Positions 46,401 to 55,381 are shown, counted from the first letter of the stretch. The stretch: DNA of 64,000 nt from Algoriphagus aestuariicola (GCF_017254835.1 NZ_JAFKCW010000004.1:636041-700040), one strand, 5' to 3'. Program-made: numbers and translations. Notes: a model not told the origin generated them from the sequence alone.

Positions 46401-46519
46401 GGCCTTTGGTTTTTGCGGTAATTGGGGGCCTGACGATCGGGACGGTCACGGCGCTGTTTTTTGTGCCGCTGATGTACTGGTTTTTTGACAGCATGGTCGG
46501 AAAAAGGGAAAAGCTATGA
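43475..46519 (+). CDS. RND efflux permease subunit 1 (HAE family)
   Basis: 1014 residues. N-terminal membrane segment (RPIAVMMSFFALLVFSAIVF), first porter loop, TM2-TM6 with the proton-relay region in TM4 (SGLALGIGMLIDNAIIVLDN; Asp-Asn rather than the Asp-Asp of AcrB), then the second loop and TM8-TM12 (LLLYFILAAQFESFVQPLIV, SAIGLVAMLGIMVNDAILKI). Inner-membrane drug/proton antiporter. The second half is well conserved. It overlaps the adaptor and the next permease by 4 bases each. Confidence 0.93.
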   Translation: MIRFLLERPIAVMMSFFALLVFSAIVFRLLPISLLPPIDVPQIVVKVTYPNASPESIEQNVLQDIREGLITLNGLEEMESKAGSEIGTVRLTFDYGTKMELAYIEVNEKIDRLTNSLPKDLPRPEVIRINTSDIPVARVQVIPKADIDPVEVSLLAENVLKKRIEQLPGVSLVDINGKRERIISVEPDEHALAALGMTQKELIDAVQAGNAELPGISVKDGQFRYFLRLATRVDTPEDIESLPVRSPSGAIVPLGRVANARYETQEMLGFHLFGMQEGLVITVHKQAAAKMNELIPELKKSLELFKNDYPQVDFALTQDQSSLLNAAISNLQTSLLFGGVFAFAILFLFIKDFRIPLVMGISLPTSLLISFLVFYFFDISINIISLSGLALGIGMLIDNAIIVLDNITRKRESGLGLFESCVQGANEVMGALISSVLTTLAVFVPLVFLSGISGALFYDQAVAVAAILSVSLLVAFVLLPLLYWLIFRVGTRDVLRGEPSAFLKTLRVYERAFDWIFARRKIALVGFFVLIPLGLALGLLLDTQGLPEIEKPDASLEIDWNEPISAAQNRDRMLGLISDIKDYSQAEADVGVRQFLLFDGDNSIQKSLLYLLFPSEKEKDEQLTLLREKLGKEYPLATFVLGDAPNAFDQLFSSNQPYYELRWKDLSQKKPVPAEKMEPWLESFPAESWEPGPGLQEESSVLFTLLPDRLALYQIPVSEVQEQLSRLFGVYTITDIRRFGEITPIRLRESQERFEDLLRTTRIYASDSTSYALGQFVDYRYADQYKYVTADRGGIYQSAEIDSEDPESLRAEYTRWAADKNLAVEAKGQYFADRENVRQLIGILGISVLLLYFILAAQFESFVQPLIVVFTLPLGITGAFVVLLLCGATLNVMSAIGLVAMLGIMVNDAILKIDTINRLKEEYAAELSLTAKQIREKAIHQAGKIRLKPILMTSITTILALVPIIFSSGLGADLQRPLVFAVIGGLTIGTVTALFFVPLMYWFFDSMVGKREKL

Positions 46520-49500
46520 CGCCATTCCGGGTTTTGGTTGCGTTTGTGGTGCTGGGAATCCTAGGATTTGCCACGGTGCCGCTGCTCTCCGTGGACCTCA
46601 ATCCCCGGGAGCGTGAGCCGGTGCTCAGCGTGGGTTTTGGCATTCCCCAGTCCTCTCCCGAAATCATCGAAAAACTGGGCACTTCTCCGCTGGAAGGGGC
46701 TTTTTCGCAGTTGTCCGAACTTAAATCGATCACTTCCACATCCAATTATGATCAGGGATCGATTACCCTGCGCTTTGACAAGAAAGCGGACATGGAACTC
46801 AAAAAGTTTGAGGTGTTGGCGCTGATCCGGCAGGTTTATCCCAAGCTGGACGAGCGCCTGAGCTATCCTGTGGTGACTCAAAGTGCCGAGTCCCGGACGG
46901 ACTTCAAGACTCCGATCCTCACCTACAGCATCAATGGGCCTTTTGCTTCCTTTGAAATCAAAAAAATCGCCGAGGATGTGGTCAAGCCTGCATTGACGCA
47001 GTTTGCCGAGGTGGAAGAAGTTCAGGTACGCGGAGCAAACGACCTCCAGGTCTTTGTCACCTTTGATGCGCAAAAGATGCAGGCCTTTGGCATTTCCAGA
47101 AGCTTTTTGGGCCAGCAGATCGCCGAGGCGTTCGGGCAGAAATACCCAGGTACGGTGTATACCAGCGAAGGCAAGACGCTCTTTGTGACCTTGGACAGAA
47201 AGCTGCACAGGCTCGAGCAGCTCGAAAACCTCCTGATCCTGCAGACCGGCGGAATGGAAGTGCTGCTCCGCGACATTGCCCAGGTTACGCTAGAGGAGGC
47301 CGAGGCGACGCGCTACTACCGCATCAATGGCAACAACTCGGTGACATTGGCGGTGTACAATCGGGATGGGGTCAACAAAGTCCTGTTGGCCAAAGAGCTC
47401 AGAGCTTCTGTGGAAGCGGCCAAGACCAATCTTCCGGCGGGCTTTGAAGTCCGGCTGGAAAACGACGACACGGAGTTTCTCGAAAAGGAGCTGAATAAGA
47501 TCTACCAGCGCTCGGGGCTTTCCATCCTGATCCTGATCGCTTTCGTCTTCCTGATCAACCGCAACCTAAAATACCTCTCCATCCTGTTTTTGGGGATTTT
47601 GGTCAACCTGAGCCTCACGGCCATGGTGCTGTATTTCCTGAAAGTGGATCTGCAGCTGTATTCGATTGCGGGCTTGACCATCAGCTTCGGCCTTATCGTG
47701 GACAATGCCATCGTGATGATGGACCACCTGCACAAGCACCGCAACCGCAAGGTTTTTTTGGCCCTGATGGCCGCTTCCCTGACGACGGTGGCGGCACTGC
47801 TCATGGTCTTGCTCTTGCCGGAGGAAGACCGGCGAAACCTCACGGAGTTTTCCATCGTCGTTTCGGTGATGCTGGGTATCAGTTTGGTGATCGCGCTGTT
47901 TTTCACCCCGGCATTCTACGAGCTGCTCTTCAAAGAATCCGCAAAGGAGGGAAGGAAATTCACCTTGCCCCAGCTCCGAACCCACGTCTCTTGGCTCAAC
48001 CGATATGAAAGCGGGATTGCTTTTACCGCTCGCTACCGCAAATCTTTCCTTTTGGCCATCATCCTGCTTTTTGGTACGCCAGTCTTTTTTTTGCCGGCAA
48101 AATGGGAGGGGCGGGAGTGGTACAACAAGACCGTGGGGAATGCTTTCTATCAGGAGGAAATCCGGCCCTATGTGGACAAAGCCCTAGGCGGCACACTACG
48201 GATGTTTGTGCGGGGGGTTTATGAAAAAAGCGTCTATCGTGAACCCGAAAAGACCCGCCTGTATGTCTCCGCCCGGCTTCCCTTTGGCAATACGCTGGAG
48301 CAGATGGACCTGATAATTCGGGAGTTTGAGGAATATCTAAAAGGAGTGGAGGGGATCGACCAGTTTGTGACCTATGTAATGTCGGGACAGCAGGCGCAGA
48401 TCCAGATCACGTTTGACGAAGTTTACGAAAACGGCGCTTTGCCCTATCAGCTCAAGGGGCGGCTTTCGGTCAAGTCCACCGACTGGAGCGGGGTGGCATG
48501 GAACATCTACGGTGTGGGACAGGGATTCTATACCGGAGGAGGCAGCGACCAGATTCCCTCCTTCCGGGTGGAGATGAAGGGATATAATTTTGACGAGCTG
48601 GAGCGGCAGGCGGATATTTTGGCAGAAAAACTCAAAAAACACAAGCGCATCCCCGAGGTCAACACCAATGAGCGGGCTTCCTACTCAGAACAAAAGACCC
48701 AGGAATATGTCCTTCGCCTCGACCAAAACCATATCGCCCTTGGCGGCACTAGCCAGTACGAGGTGCTCACCATGCTTCAGGACCTGTCCAAACCGCGCAT
48801 GAATTCGGCTTACCTAACTCTGGCCGACCAAAACTACGGACTGATGATCCGGGAGAAGCAATCGGAGGATTTCAGCAAGTTTGATCTGGAAAAGCGGGGA
48901 CTGGTCAGTGGGGAGGACAAAATCCTCAAAGTCGCCGACTTTGGGACGCTGAATCTGGAGACAACGACAAATGCCCTGCATAAGGAGGACAGGCAGTATA
49001 TCCGGGTGGTGTCCTTTGAATACATGGGCTCGGCAAAGTTTGGCAACGAGTATCTGCAGGAGGTGCTAGAGGAGATGAAGGCGGAGATGCCGATAGGGTA
49101 TGAGGCCAAAAAACAGGAGTGGTCTTGGGGTACTGAGCAGGCCAAGCGCCAATACGGGCTCCTGGGACTGCTGATTCTGGGGATTTTCTTCATTTGCACC
49201 ATCCTGTTTGAAAACTTCCGACAGCCGTTTTTCATCCTTTTCCTCATTCCCATCAGCTTTATCGGGCTGTTTTTGATCTTTGCAGTCGGCGGATTCAACT
49301 TTGACCGGGGCGGCTTCGCGGCCTTTGTGATGCTGGGGGGCTTGGCCGTGAATGCGGGCATCTTCATCCTCAACGACCTGAACAATCGTGCCTCGGGGGC
49401 TTTCAACCGAAACGTGCTCAAGTCCATCGCGAGCAAGGCGATCCCGATCCTGCTGACCGTTTTCTCGACCTGCTTCGGCCTACTGCCCTTTATCCTGGAG

Positions 49501-49614
49501 GGACAAAACGAGATTTTTTGGTTTTCCCTCGCTATCGGTACCATTGGAGGATTGGTGTTCAGTCTGATCGGCGTGTTCTGGATTTTGCCGGTGATGATGT
49601 GGAAGAAGAGTTAA
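46516..49614 (+). CDS. RND efflux permease subunit 2, divergent
   Basis: 1032 residues. Same twelve-segment topology: N-terminal LVAFVVLGILGFATVPLLSV, TM4 FGLIVDNAIVMMDHLHKHRN, TM8-12 LGLLILGIFFICTILFENFR through LPVMMWKKS. Compared with subunit 1 the loops diverge widely and there is no recognisable AcrB-like recent paralogy (partial identity is confined to membrane segments). Two unlike RND permeases in one operon suggest a heteromeric pump as in MdtBC (inference). The TM4 His-containing stretch is unusual. It overlaps subunit 1 by 4 bases. Confidence 0.9.
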   Translation: MTPFRVLVAFVVLGILGFATVPLLSVDLNPREREPVLSVGFGIPQSSPEIIEKLGTSPLEGAFSQLSELKSITSTSNYDQGSITLRFDKKADMELKKFEVLALIRQVYPKLDERLSYPVVTQSAESRTDFKTPILTYSINGPFASFEIKKIAEDVVKPALTQFAEVEEVQVRGANDLQVFVTFDAQKMQAFGISRSFLGQQIAEAFGQKYPGTVYTSEGKTLFVTLDRKLHRLEQLENLLILQTGGMEVLLRDIAQVTLEEAEATRYYRINGNNSVTLAVYNRDGVNKVLLAKELRASVEAAKTNLPAGFEVRLENDDTEFLEKELNKIYQRSGLSILILIAFVFLINRNLKYLSILFLGILVNLSLTAMVLYFLKVDLQLYSIAGLTISFGLIVDNAIVMMDHLHKHRNRKVFLALMAASLTTVAALLMVLLLPEEDRRNLTEFSIVVSVMLGISLVIALFFTPAFYELLFKESAKEGRKFTLPQLRTHVSWLNRYESGIAFTARYRKSFLLAIILLFGTPVFFLPAKWEGREWYNKTVGNAFYQEEIRPYVDKALGGTLRMFVRGVYEKSVYREPEKTRLYVSARLPFGNTLEQMDLIIREFEEYLKGVEGIDQFVTYVMSGQQAQIQITFDEVYENGALPYQLKGRLSVKSTDWSGVAWNIYGVGQGFYTGGGSDQIPSFRVEMKGYNFDELERQADILAEKLKKHKRIPEVNTNERASYSEQKTQEYVLRLDQNHIALGGTSQYEVLTMLQDLSKPRMNSAYLTLADQNYGLMIREKQSEDFSKFDLEKRGLVSGEDKILKVADFGTLNLETTTNALHKEDRQYIRVVSFEYMGSAKFGNEYLQEVLEEMKAEMPIGYEAKKQEWSWGTEQAKRQYGLLGLLILGIFFICTILFENFRQPFFILFLIPISFIGLFLIFAVGGFNFDRGGFAAFVMLGGLAVNAGIFILNDLNNRASGAFNRNVLKSIASKAIPILLTVFSTCFGLLPFILEGQNEIFWFSLAIGTIGGLVFSLIGVFWILPVMMWKKS

Positions 49615-49695
49615 GCGAAGGAGGTCAGACGAAAGTTTTCTGAAAGGGTGTCATATTTTCAGGGGAGTCATGCGATTAACGTCCAAAATCTATTT

Positions 49696-50862
49696 ATGAC
49701 AAAAACAACTTTTTTGGCCTTGCTGGGCCTGGTAGTATGGAGCTGCGATAGCCATACGACTACAGAGTCCGAAACAAAAGACGCAATGGAAGTGGATTTT
49801 GAGTTTTTGGATTCAGTCCTGGTTGAGTCCCTGGGAGAGCTTTCGCTCGGGGCAGTCAACCCTGCCAATGGTCAGATGATCTTCAAAGACCGCTTTTTAA
49901 ACCAGTTTCTTTTGACTGACAAAATGGGGAACATACTCGACACGCTCTCCATCAAGGGAGACGGGCCGGATCAGGTAGGCTTTCCCATGGAGATGGCCTT
50001 TGTGGGTGATGGTTTGGTGGTAAAAGACATGTCAGCGGAGATGCCTTTGAATTTTTTTGGACCTGATTTCAGAAAGGAAAAGATAGGAAAGCCGATTGCC
50101 AAGGGGATGAATTTGCTTGAAATCAACCGTACCCATGTGAGCTTTTCGCCTTTTCAGGTAGGAGGAAGAACCCTCATCGTCGGTACGGAGGCCAATGCCA
50201 TCGAGCCCCAACTGATGGCCCCAGAAAGCCAAAATGCGGATTTTTATGGTCTGGCGGAATCTGGCTACGTCTATGACCCGGCCAAAGATTCGCTCTGGAG
50301 ATTCAATGCCTATCCGGAGAATTGGCTTCCCAGAAAGTACCGACAGTGGAAAGGTCAGGCCCTGCCCTATGCATCCGCTTTGGGAGAAAGTGGGCTGATT
50401 GGAATTTTGCCAAGAGTTGGGAATCAGTTGTTCTTTTTTCGATGGGAAAATGAGCTACTCGTGCCAGCAGGCGAGGCCAGTTTGGTCCATGCGGAGCGAA
50501 ATGAGACTCTGGAAATTGACCCCATGGATCAGCCTTTTCTCTATCCTTTATTTTCTGACTTGAAGGGTGGTGGCAAATTCTTTTTAGTCGAGTTTCACAC
50601 GGAAATCCCAAAGAAAGTACGTGACGAGTTTCGTGCGAAAAGCGAAAACTACATAAATGATCCAGGGTTTAAGGAAGTGTTCCGCAAGTACCGAAAGGCG
50701 AAATACCTCTTGGTTGATTCCCAAGGAGAAAGTTTGGCCATCGCAGAGTTGCCCATTGCGGGTGCGGTCCATTATTTTGACAAAAAAGACATTCTCTATA
50801 TCAAGCCGGAGCGTGAGGAGGAGCAGGATTACAATGTGTTTTATAGATATAAAGTCAAATAA
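49696..50862 (+). CDS. Putative DUF4221/6-bladed propeller lipoprotein B
   Basis: 388 residues; the start ATG at 49696 (MTKTTFLALLGLVVWSC) gives a lipobox with Cys 17, whereas an in-frame start at 49648 does not. After the Cys comes a linker rich in Thr/Ser/Glu, then a propeller-like body (GDGPDQVGFPMEMAFVGDGL with the GxGPxx motif common in 6-bladed propellers, VYDPAKDSLWRFNAYPENWL, LLVDSQGESLAIAELPIAGA, VHYFDKKDILYIKPE). The last part recurs in decayed form downstream of GH5. Function unknown; another member (A) lies at 41.2 kb. Confidence 0.75.
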   Translation: MTKTTFLALLGLVVWSCDSHTTTESETKDAMEVDFEFLDSVLVESLGELSLGAVNPANGQMIFKDRFLNQFLLTDKMGNILDTLSIKGDGPDQVGFPMEMAFVGDGLVVKDMSAEMPLNFFGPDFRKEKIGKPIAKGMNLLEINRTHVSFSPFQVGGRTLIVGTEANAIEPQLMAPESQNADFYGLAESGYVYDPAKDSLWRFNAYPENWLPRKYRQWKGQALPYASALGESGLIGILPRVGNQLFFFRWENELLVPAGEASLVHAERNETLEIDPMDQPFLYPLFSDLKGGGKFFLVEFHTEIPKKVRDEFRAKSENYINDPGFKEVFRKYRKAKYLLVDSQGESLAIAELPIAGAVHYFDKKDILYIKPEREEEQDYNVFYRYKVK

Positions 50863-51008
50863 CCGTGAGATGGACTTTCATAAGCGGGAAGTAGTAACGC
50901 GTTGGAGCTAAGCTCGCTGCATATTTCTGCCAGTGGTGTAAAAACACCGATTTGATTCCGATCCGAGCATAATTGTGGGTATTTTTTCATCAATCAATTT
51001 CTAAGCCC

Positions 51009-52157
51009 ATGAGCCTATTTGATTCCCGTCGTGATTTTGTGAAAAAAACAGCAATGGCGACTGCTGGAGCGAGTTTGCTCCCACTTTCTTCTTTTGTGGA
51101 AGCTAAACCCAAAAACAAACTTCCAGCCTGGAAAGGCTTCAATCTCTTGGATTTTTTCTCCCATGATCCGGACCAAGGCAGGCCTAGCAAGCCAGACTAT
51201 TTGAAGTGGATAGCCGATTGGGGCTTTGATTTTGTTCGGGTGCCGATCTCTTATCCGAGTTATTTGAATATCGATCGAAGTAGGCCGATCCGAGCCGACG
51301 AGGTGCTGAATTTTGACGAGAGCAGATTGGAAAAAGTCGATCAGTTGGTGGAAAAAAGTCTAAATGAAGGATTGCATGTCAGTTTGAATCTGCATCGTGC
51401 GCCGGGATTTTGCATCAATGCGGGGTTTGAAGAGCCCTATAATCTTTGGAAAGATCAGGAAGCACTGGAGGCTTTTTGTGCCCATTGGGAAATGTGGGCG
51501 AAGCGATATCGGGGGATTTCTGCAAAGAAGCTCAGTTTTGACTTGGTGAATGAGCCATTTCAAAGAGAAAATCCCAATGATCAACACAGCCCCGGAGGTC
51601 CGGTGGATGTGGCCGATTACCACCGGGTAGCCAAGGCAGCCTTAGAAACTATCAAGTCAGTGAAAAATTCCCGATTGGTGATCGCTGATGGCAATGGAGG
51701 CGGAGGAATGGCTGTGCCGGAACTGGCAGACTTGGATTTAGCTCAAAGCTGCCGTGGATACCATCCGTTTCCAATATCACATTACAAAGCAGGCTGGGTT
51801 TATAAAGATCCAGAGTCGGTTCCTCCGGTAGATTGGCCATTGAAGCAAGATGATCGGGTTTTGGGAATCGAGGCCATCCGGGAATATTACGCGCCTTGGA
51901 AAGCACTGATCGACCAAGGCGTTGGTGTGCATTGCGGTGAATGTGGCTGCTACAATCAGACGCCCCATCAGGTTTTTTTAGCATGGTTTGGAGATGTGCT
52001 GCAGGTTTTGAAAGAAATGGAAGTCGGTTTTGGAATCTGGGAGTTTTCGGGAGCTTTTGGAGTGCTCAATTCTCGAAGAAAAGATATGGTGTATGAGGAC
52101 TGGTATGGAGAAAAGCTCGATCGGAAGTTTTTGGAGTTGCTGCAGAAGCAGATTTGA
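51009..52157 (+). CDS. Glycoside hydrolase family 5 (endoglucanase-like), Tat-exported
   Basis: 382 residues. The ATG at 51009 is chosen as it places the twin-arginine signal DSRRDFVKKTAMATAGASLL at the N-terminus. GH5 TIM barrel: GFDFVRVPISYPSYLN (first Arg), LHVSLNLHRAPG, the acid/base E182 in FDLVNEPF, the substrate-binding HPFPISHYKAG and the nucleophile E311 in VHCGECGCYNQTPH. Substrate not deducible (GH5 covers cellulose, mannan and others). No SusCD pair is next to it. The remnant of a lipoprotein gene lies just downstream. Confidence 0.88.
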   Translation: MSLFDSRRDFVKKTAMATAGASLLPLSSFVEAKPKNKLPAWKGFNLLDFFSHDPDQGRPSKPDYLKWIADWGFDFVRVPISYPSYLNIDRSRPIRADEVLNFDESRLEKVDQLVEKSLNEGLHVSLNLHRAPGFCINAGFEEPYNLWKDQEALEAFCAHWEMWAKRYRGISAKKLSFDLVNEPFQRENPNDQHSPGGPVDVADYHRVAKAALETIKSVKNSRLVIADGNGGGGMAVPELADLDLAQSCRGYHPFPISHYKAGWVYKDPESVPPVDWPLKQDDRVLGIEAIREYYAPWKALIDQGVGVHCGECGCYNQTPHQVFLAWFGDVLQVLKEMEVGFGIWEFSGAFGVLNSRRKDMVYEDWYGEKLDRKFLELLQKQI

Positions 52158-52169
52158 GATTAGGAATCT

Positions 52170-52345
52170 CGAAGTGTTGAATTCGAAATTCAATGGCGCT
52201 TTCCAGAAATGCTGAAAAAAAATATATACTGGTGAATGACCAAAGAGATATCCGGGCGATCGAGGAATTGCCGATAGTCGATCGATTCATCTTGACAAGA
52301 ATGACCGCGCCTACGTCAAATCAGAAAATAAAATTTGTTCTATTT
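52170..52345 (+). pseudogene. Decayed C-terminal fragment of a propeller lipoprotein gene
   Basis: Fragments in different frames match the C-terminus of the lipoprotein at 49696-50862. One frame reads FNGAFQKC (against FKEVFRKY), the next AEKKYILVNDQRDIRAIEEL-P-I (against AKYLLVDSQGESLAIAELPI), and a third SIHLDKNDRAYVKSEN (against AVHYFDKKDILYIKPE). Stops and two frameshifts separate them and no start or body remains. So this is a paralog remnant, not an expressed gene. Confidence 0.72.
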
Positions 52346-52468
52346 TTATCGAATTTCAGAGTCGGGGAAGACTGATTTTTGGCAGAAAAATTCAATGGAT
52401 CAATTCTAAAATTTATTTTTAGAATAGCAGGGATATGCTTTTTGTAGGATTCTGTAAATCAATGAATA

Positions 52469-52502
52469 AAATCCCGAACAGCTTCTTGCCGTCCGGGGAT
52501 TT
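52469..52502 (-). terminator. Terminator of the Gfo/Idh gene (minus strand)
   Basis: Read on the minus strand AAATCCC/GGGATTT flanks an inner CCGGAC/GTTCGG pairing, then TTATTC. About 30 bases after the stop at 52533; T run is short. Confidence 0.6.
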
Positions 52503-52532
52503 CAAATTCTTGTGCTGAGCCTAGCCAAAGCA

Positions 52533-53900
52533 TCAAACCTTATCCGGTTCAGGATGAGTATAGCCTTTTCTGTAAGGTCTTCTCAATCGTTCGGTTGCCT
52601 CTTTATCCCCGATTACCGTCATGGTCTTGGGATCATATTTCAGTGTGCGGCCACCTAGATCCATGGAGATGTTGGCGAGGATGCAGGCTGCGGTAGAGAT
52701 ATGTCCTTCCTCGATATCCGCCACTGGCAGGGTGTCTTTGTCAATTGCCTCCAGCCAGTTTCGCATGTGATATCGGGTAGCAGGTGCGGCATTGAGCTCG
52801 ATGTCCGGTTCGTTCAAATCTTCAGGATATTTTTCCCGCTCGAAAAGGCAATCAAAGTGAATGGGTTTTTCGTCTTTGTTTAAAGGGATAAAGTCCGCTT
52901 TCATGGTACTGCCGACCAGTGTCCCCTTTTCCCCGAAAATCTTGAATGCCCAGGGATATTCCGGATCGTCTGGCGTGCCCCAGGTTCGGTGCTGCCAGAC
53001 GACATTCAGTTCTGGGTATTCGAAGATGGCTGACTGCGTATCTGAGATATTCGATTTGCCTTCTTTTTGGACGTAGATTCCACCGGTGGAGGTGATTTGG
53101 GTTGGCCAGCCGAGCTTCAGCATCCAGCGAACCGTGTCGAGCATGTGTACGCACATGTCTCCGGTGATGCCATTTCCGTATTCGATAAAAGTTCTCCACC
53201 AGCGCTTGTGCGGCAAGCCATCATAAGGGCGAAGCGGTGCAGGGCCGGTCCAGAGTTCGTAATTGAAGAAATCTGGAACTGGCTCAACGGGCGGATTTCC
53301 GTTGGCCCTCATGTGGAAGTAGCAGCAAACCTCGGCGTGGGATATTTTTCCCAAAAGACCGGCATCGATCACCTGCTTTTTGGCGTCGATCAAGTGAGGG
53401 GTACTTTTTCGCTGGGTGCCGACTTGCACCTTCTTCCCATACTTTCGCGCAGCGGCAACCATGGCTTCTCCTTCGATCACGTCGACGGAGATGGGCTTTT
53501 GCACGTAGACGTGGGCCCCGGCTTTCAGTGCATCGATGCATTGCAGCGCATGCCAGTGATCAGGTGATCCGATCAGCACGAACTCTGGCTTTTCCTTGGC
53601 AAGAAGTTCTTTGTAATCTTCGTAGAGCGCAGGGATTTTACCGGATTTTTGGCGGGTGGCCACCATGTCTCCTGCAGCTTTGAGCATGTTTTTGTCTGGA
53701 TCGGCCAGTCCTACCACTTCGACATCCGCTACTTGGATCAGGCGAAAAAGGTCGGATTTGCCATACCAGCCTGCACCGATCAGGGCGACTTGAAGTGGAC
53801 CTTCCCGGTCTTTGAAGTCCATACCTAAAAGTCCAAAACTGGCGAGGGTCGCCAAAGCAGAAGAGCCTTTAAGGAAATCCCGTCGATTCAAATGATTCAT
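52533..53900 (-). CDS. Gfo/Idh/MocA-family oxidoreductase, Tat-exported (copy 1)
   Basis: NAD(P)-dependent sugar oxidoreductase family, 455 residues. Twin-arginine signal NRRDFLKGSSALATLASFGL, then Rossmann motif GAGWYGKSDLFRLI, DPDK acid at the end of beta-2 (VGLADPDKNMLKAAGDMVAT), substrate motif SPDHWHALQCIDALKAGAHV, and QKPISVDVIEG where most family members have EKP. The C-terminal beta-sheet domain carries HAEVCCYFHMRANGNP and GDMCVHMLDTVRWMLKLGWP. Exported members often act on 3-keto-glycosides with DUF1080 hydrolases. A twin follows at 54014. Confidence 0.9.
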   Translation of the reverse strand: MNHLNRRDFLKGSSALATLASFGLLGMDFKDREGPLQVALIGAGWYGKSDLFRLIQVADVEVVGLADPDKNMLKAAGDMVATRQKSGKIPALYEDYKELLAKEKPEFVLIGSPDHWHALQCIDALKAGAHVYVQKPISVDVIEGEAMVAAARKYGKKVQVGTQRKSTPHLIDAKKQVIDAGLLGKISHAEVCCYFHMRANGNPPVEPVPDFFNYELWTGPAPLRPYDGLPHKRWWRTFIEYGNGITGDMCVHMLDTVRWMLKLGWPTQITSTGGIYVQKEGKSNISDTQSAIFEYPELNVVWQHRTWGTPDDPEYPWAFKIFGEKGTLVGSTMKADFIPLNKDEKPIHFDCLFEREKYPEDLNEPDIELNAAPATRYHMRNWLEAIDKDTLPVADIEEGHISTAACILANISMDLGGRTLKYDPKTMTVIGDKEATERLRRPYRKGYTHPEPDKV

Positions 53901-54013
53901 AGAGGTTTGGGTTTGAGGTTAATTGTTCTGATCAAGATACAAAAAGTCACTCCTTTCCAAAGAAAAATAGGATAGACGGAATTCTATAAAGTCAAGAATC
54001 CAAAGAATCAATT

Positions 54014-55381
54014 TTACACCTGATCCGGCTCAGGATGCACATATCCCTCCCGATAAGGTCTTCTCAGCAGTTTCGTTGCTTCAGGATCGCTGATAACAGT
54101 CATCGATTTGGGGTCGTAGCGAAGTGCTCTTCCTCCGAGATCCATGGACATATTTGCCAAGATACAGGCAGCTGTGGAAATATGTCCTTGCAACACATCC
54201 GCAACCGGTAGGGTATTTTGATCGATGGCCTGAAGCCAGTTTTTCAGTTGTTCACGGGTAGCCGGAGCCGCATGGATCTCGATGTCTTTTTCGGTGACAT
54301 CTTCCGGATATTGTTCTTTTTCCAGGACGACAGGGTAGTGGATCGCTTCCCCATTGTTGTTACCAACCGGGATAAAATCAGCCCTCATGGGACTTCCGGC
54401 CAGCATTCCTTTTTCTCCATAGATCTTAAAAGCCCAAGGATAATCCTTGTCCACCGGGTTGCCCCAAGTGCGGTGCTGCCAAACCACATTCATTTCGTCA
54501 AACTCAAAAATGGCCGTCTGGGTATCGGAAATGTTGGAAATCGATTCCTTGTCCATATAGATTCCGCCAGTGGAAGTCACCTGTACCGGCCAGCCCAAGT
54601 CGCACATCCAGCGGACGGCATCCAGCATGTGCACGCACATATCGCCCACGATGCCATTACCGTATTCCATAAATGCCCGCCAGCCCCGGTGCAAAATCCC
54701 ACGATAGGGGAGTTTCGGGGCAGGCCCTGCCCAAAGCTCGTAATTCAGATTTTCCGGAACGGGCATGACCTCTGGATGACTTCGGTTTCGCATGTGGTAG
54801 TAGCAACAAACCTCCGCATGGGAGATTTTGCCCAGTTTGCTAGAGTCGATGATTTCCTTTTTCGCCTGCACCAAATGCGGCGTACTTCGGCGCTGGGTGC
54901 CAATCTGCACCTTGCGGTCATATTTTCTGGCCGCCGCCAAAATCGCTTCTCCTTCGATCACATCCACGGAAATCGGCTTTTGCAGATAGACATGCGCACC
55001 GCTTTTCACTGCATCGATGGCCATCAAGGCATGCCAGTGATCCGGAGATCCGATCAGGACAAATTCGGGTTTTTCTTTGGCCAAAAGCTCCTTGTAGTCT
55101 TCGTAAAGTGCTGGCACTTTTCCGGATTTTTGCCGCGTGGACACGAGTCTCCCCGCTTCCTCCAATTGCTTGCTATCCACATCACAGAGGGCAACCACTT
55201 CCACATCTGCCACTTGGATCAGGCGAAAAAGATCGGATTTTCCGTACCAACCTGTTCCGATCAAAGCGACTTTTAGCGGGCCTTCTCGGTCTTTGAAATC
55301 CATTCCGAGCAAGCCAAAACTTGCCAGGGTCATCAGTGCGCTACTTCCTTTTAAAAATTCTCTTCTATTTAGTGGATTCAT
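54014..55381 (-). CDS. Gfo/Idh/MocA-family oxidoreductase, Tat-exported (copy 2)
   Basis: Near-twin of the gene at 52533: the same 455-residue length and residue-for-residue matches through most of the signal (NRREFLKGSSALMTLASFGL), GTGWYGKSDLFRLIQVADVE, SPDHWHALMAIDAVKSGAHV, QKPISVDVIEG and HAEVCCYYHMRNRSHP, with scattered substitutions in the C-terminal domain. The upstream leaders share TTGGGTTTGAGG. Tandem duplication with some divergence is clear; separate substrate ranges are possible but not shown. Both lie on the minus strand, 113 bases apart. Confidence 0.9.
   Translation of the reverse strand: MNPLNRREFLKGSSALMTLASFGLLGMDFKDREGPLKVALIGTGWYGKSDLFRLIQVADVEVVALCDVDSKQLEEAGRLVSTRQKSGKVPALYEDYKELLAKEKPEFVLIGSPDHWHALMAIDAVKSGAHVYLQKPISVDVIEGEAILAAARKYDRKVQIGTQRRSTPHLVQAKKEIIDSSKLGKISHAEVCCYYHMRNRSHPEVMPVPENLNYELWAGPAPKLPYRGILHRGWRAFMEYGNGIVGDMCVHMLDAVRWMCDLGWPVQVTSTGGIYMDKESISNISDTQTAIFEFDEMNVVWQHRTWGNPVDKDYPWAFKIYGEKGMLAGSPMRADFIPVGNNNGEAIHYPVVLEKEQYPEDVTEKDIEIHAAPATREQLKNWLQAIDQNTLPVADVLQGHISTAACILANMSMDLGGRALRYDPKSMTVISDPEATKLLRRPYREGYVHPEPDQV

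Larger units (their letters stand above)
52158..52532. other. Non-coding stretch holding a gene remnant and a terminator
   Basis: No intact gene. It contains the decayed propeller-gene fragment (52170-52345), AT-rich sequence, and the minus-strand terminator of the Gfo/Idh gene near 52470-52503. Confidence 0.7.

Noticed and set aside
52193-52375. 60-codon open frame as a real small protein
   Set aside because: Its middle part matches the C-terminus of the neighbouring lipoprotein, with the flanking pieces in other frames; it is a gene remnant.
54218-55276. 352-codon open frame on the plus strand opposite the second Gfo/Idh gene
   Set aside because: Antisense shadow of a well-supported gene; composition is implausible and there is no promoter or start context.
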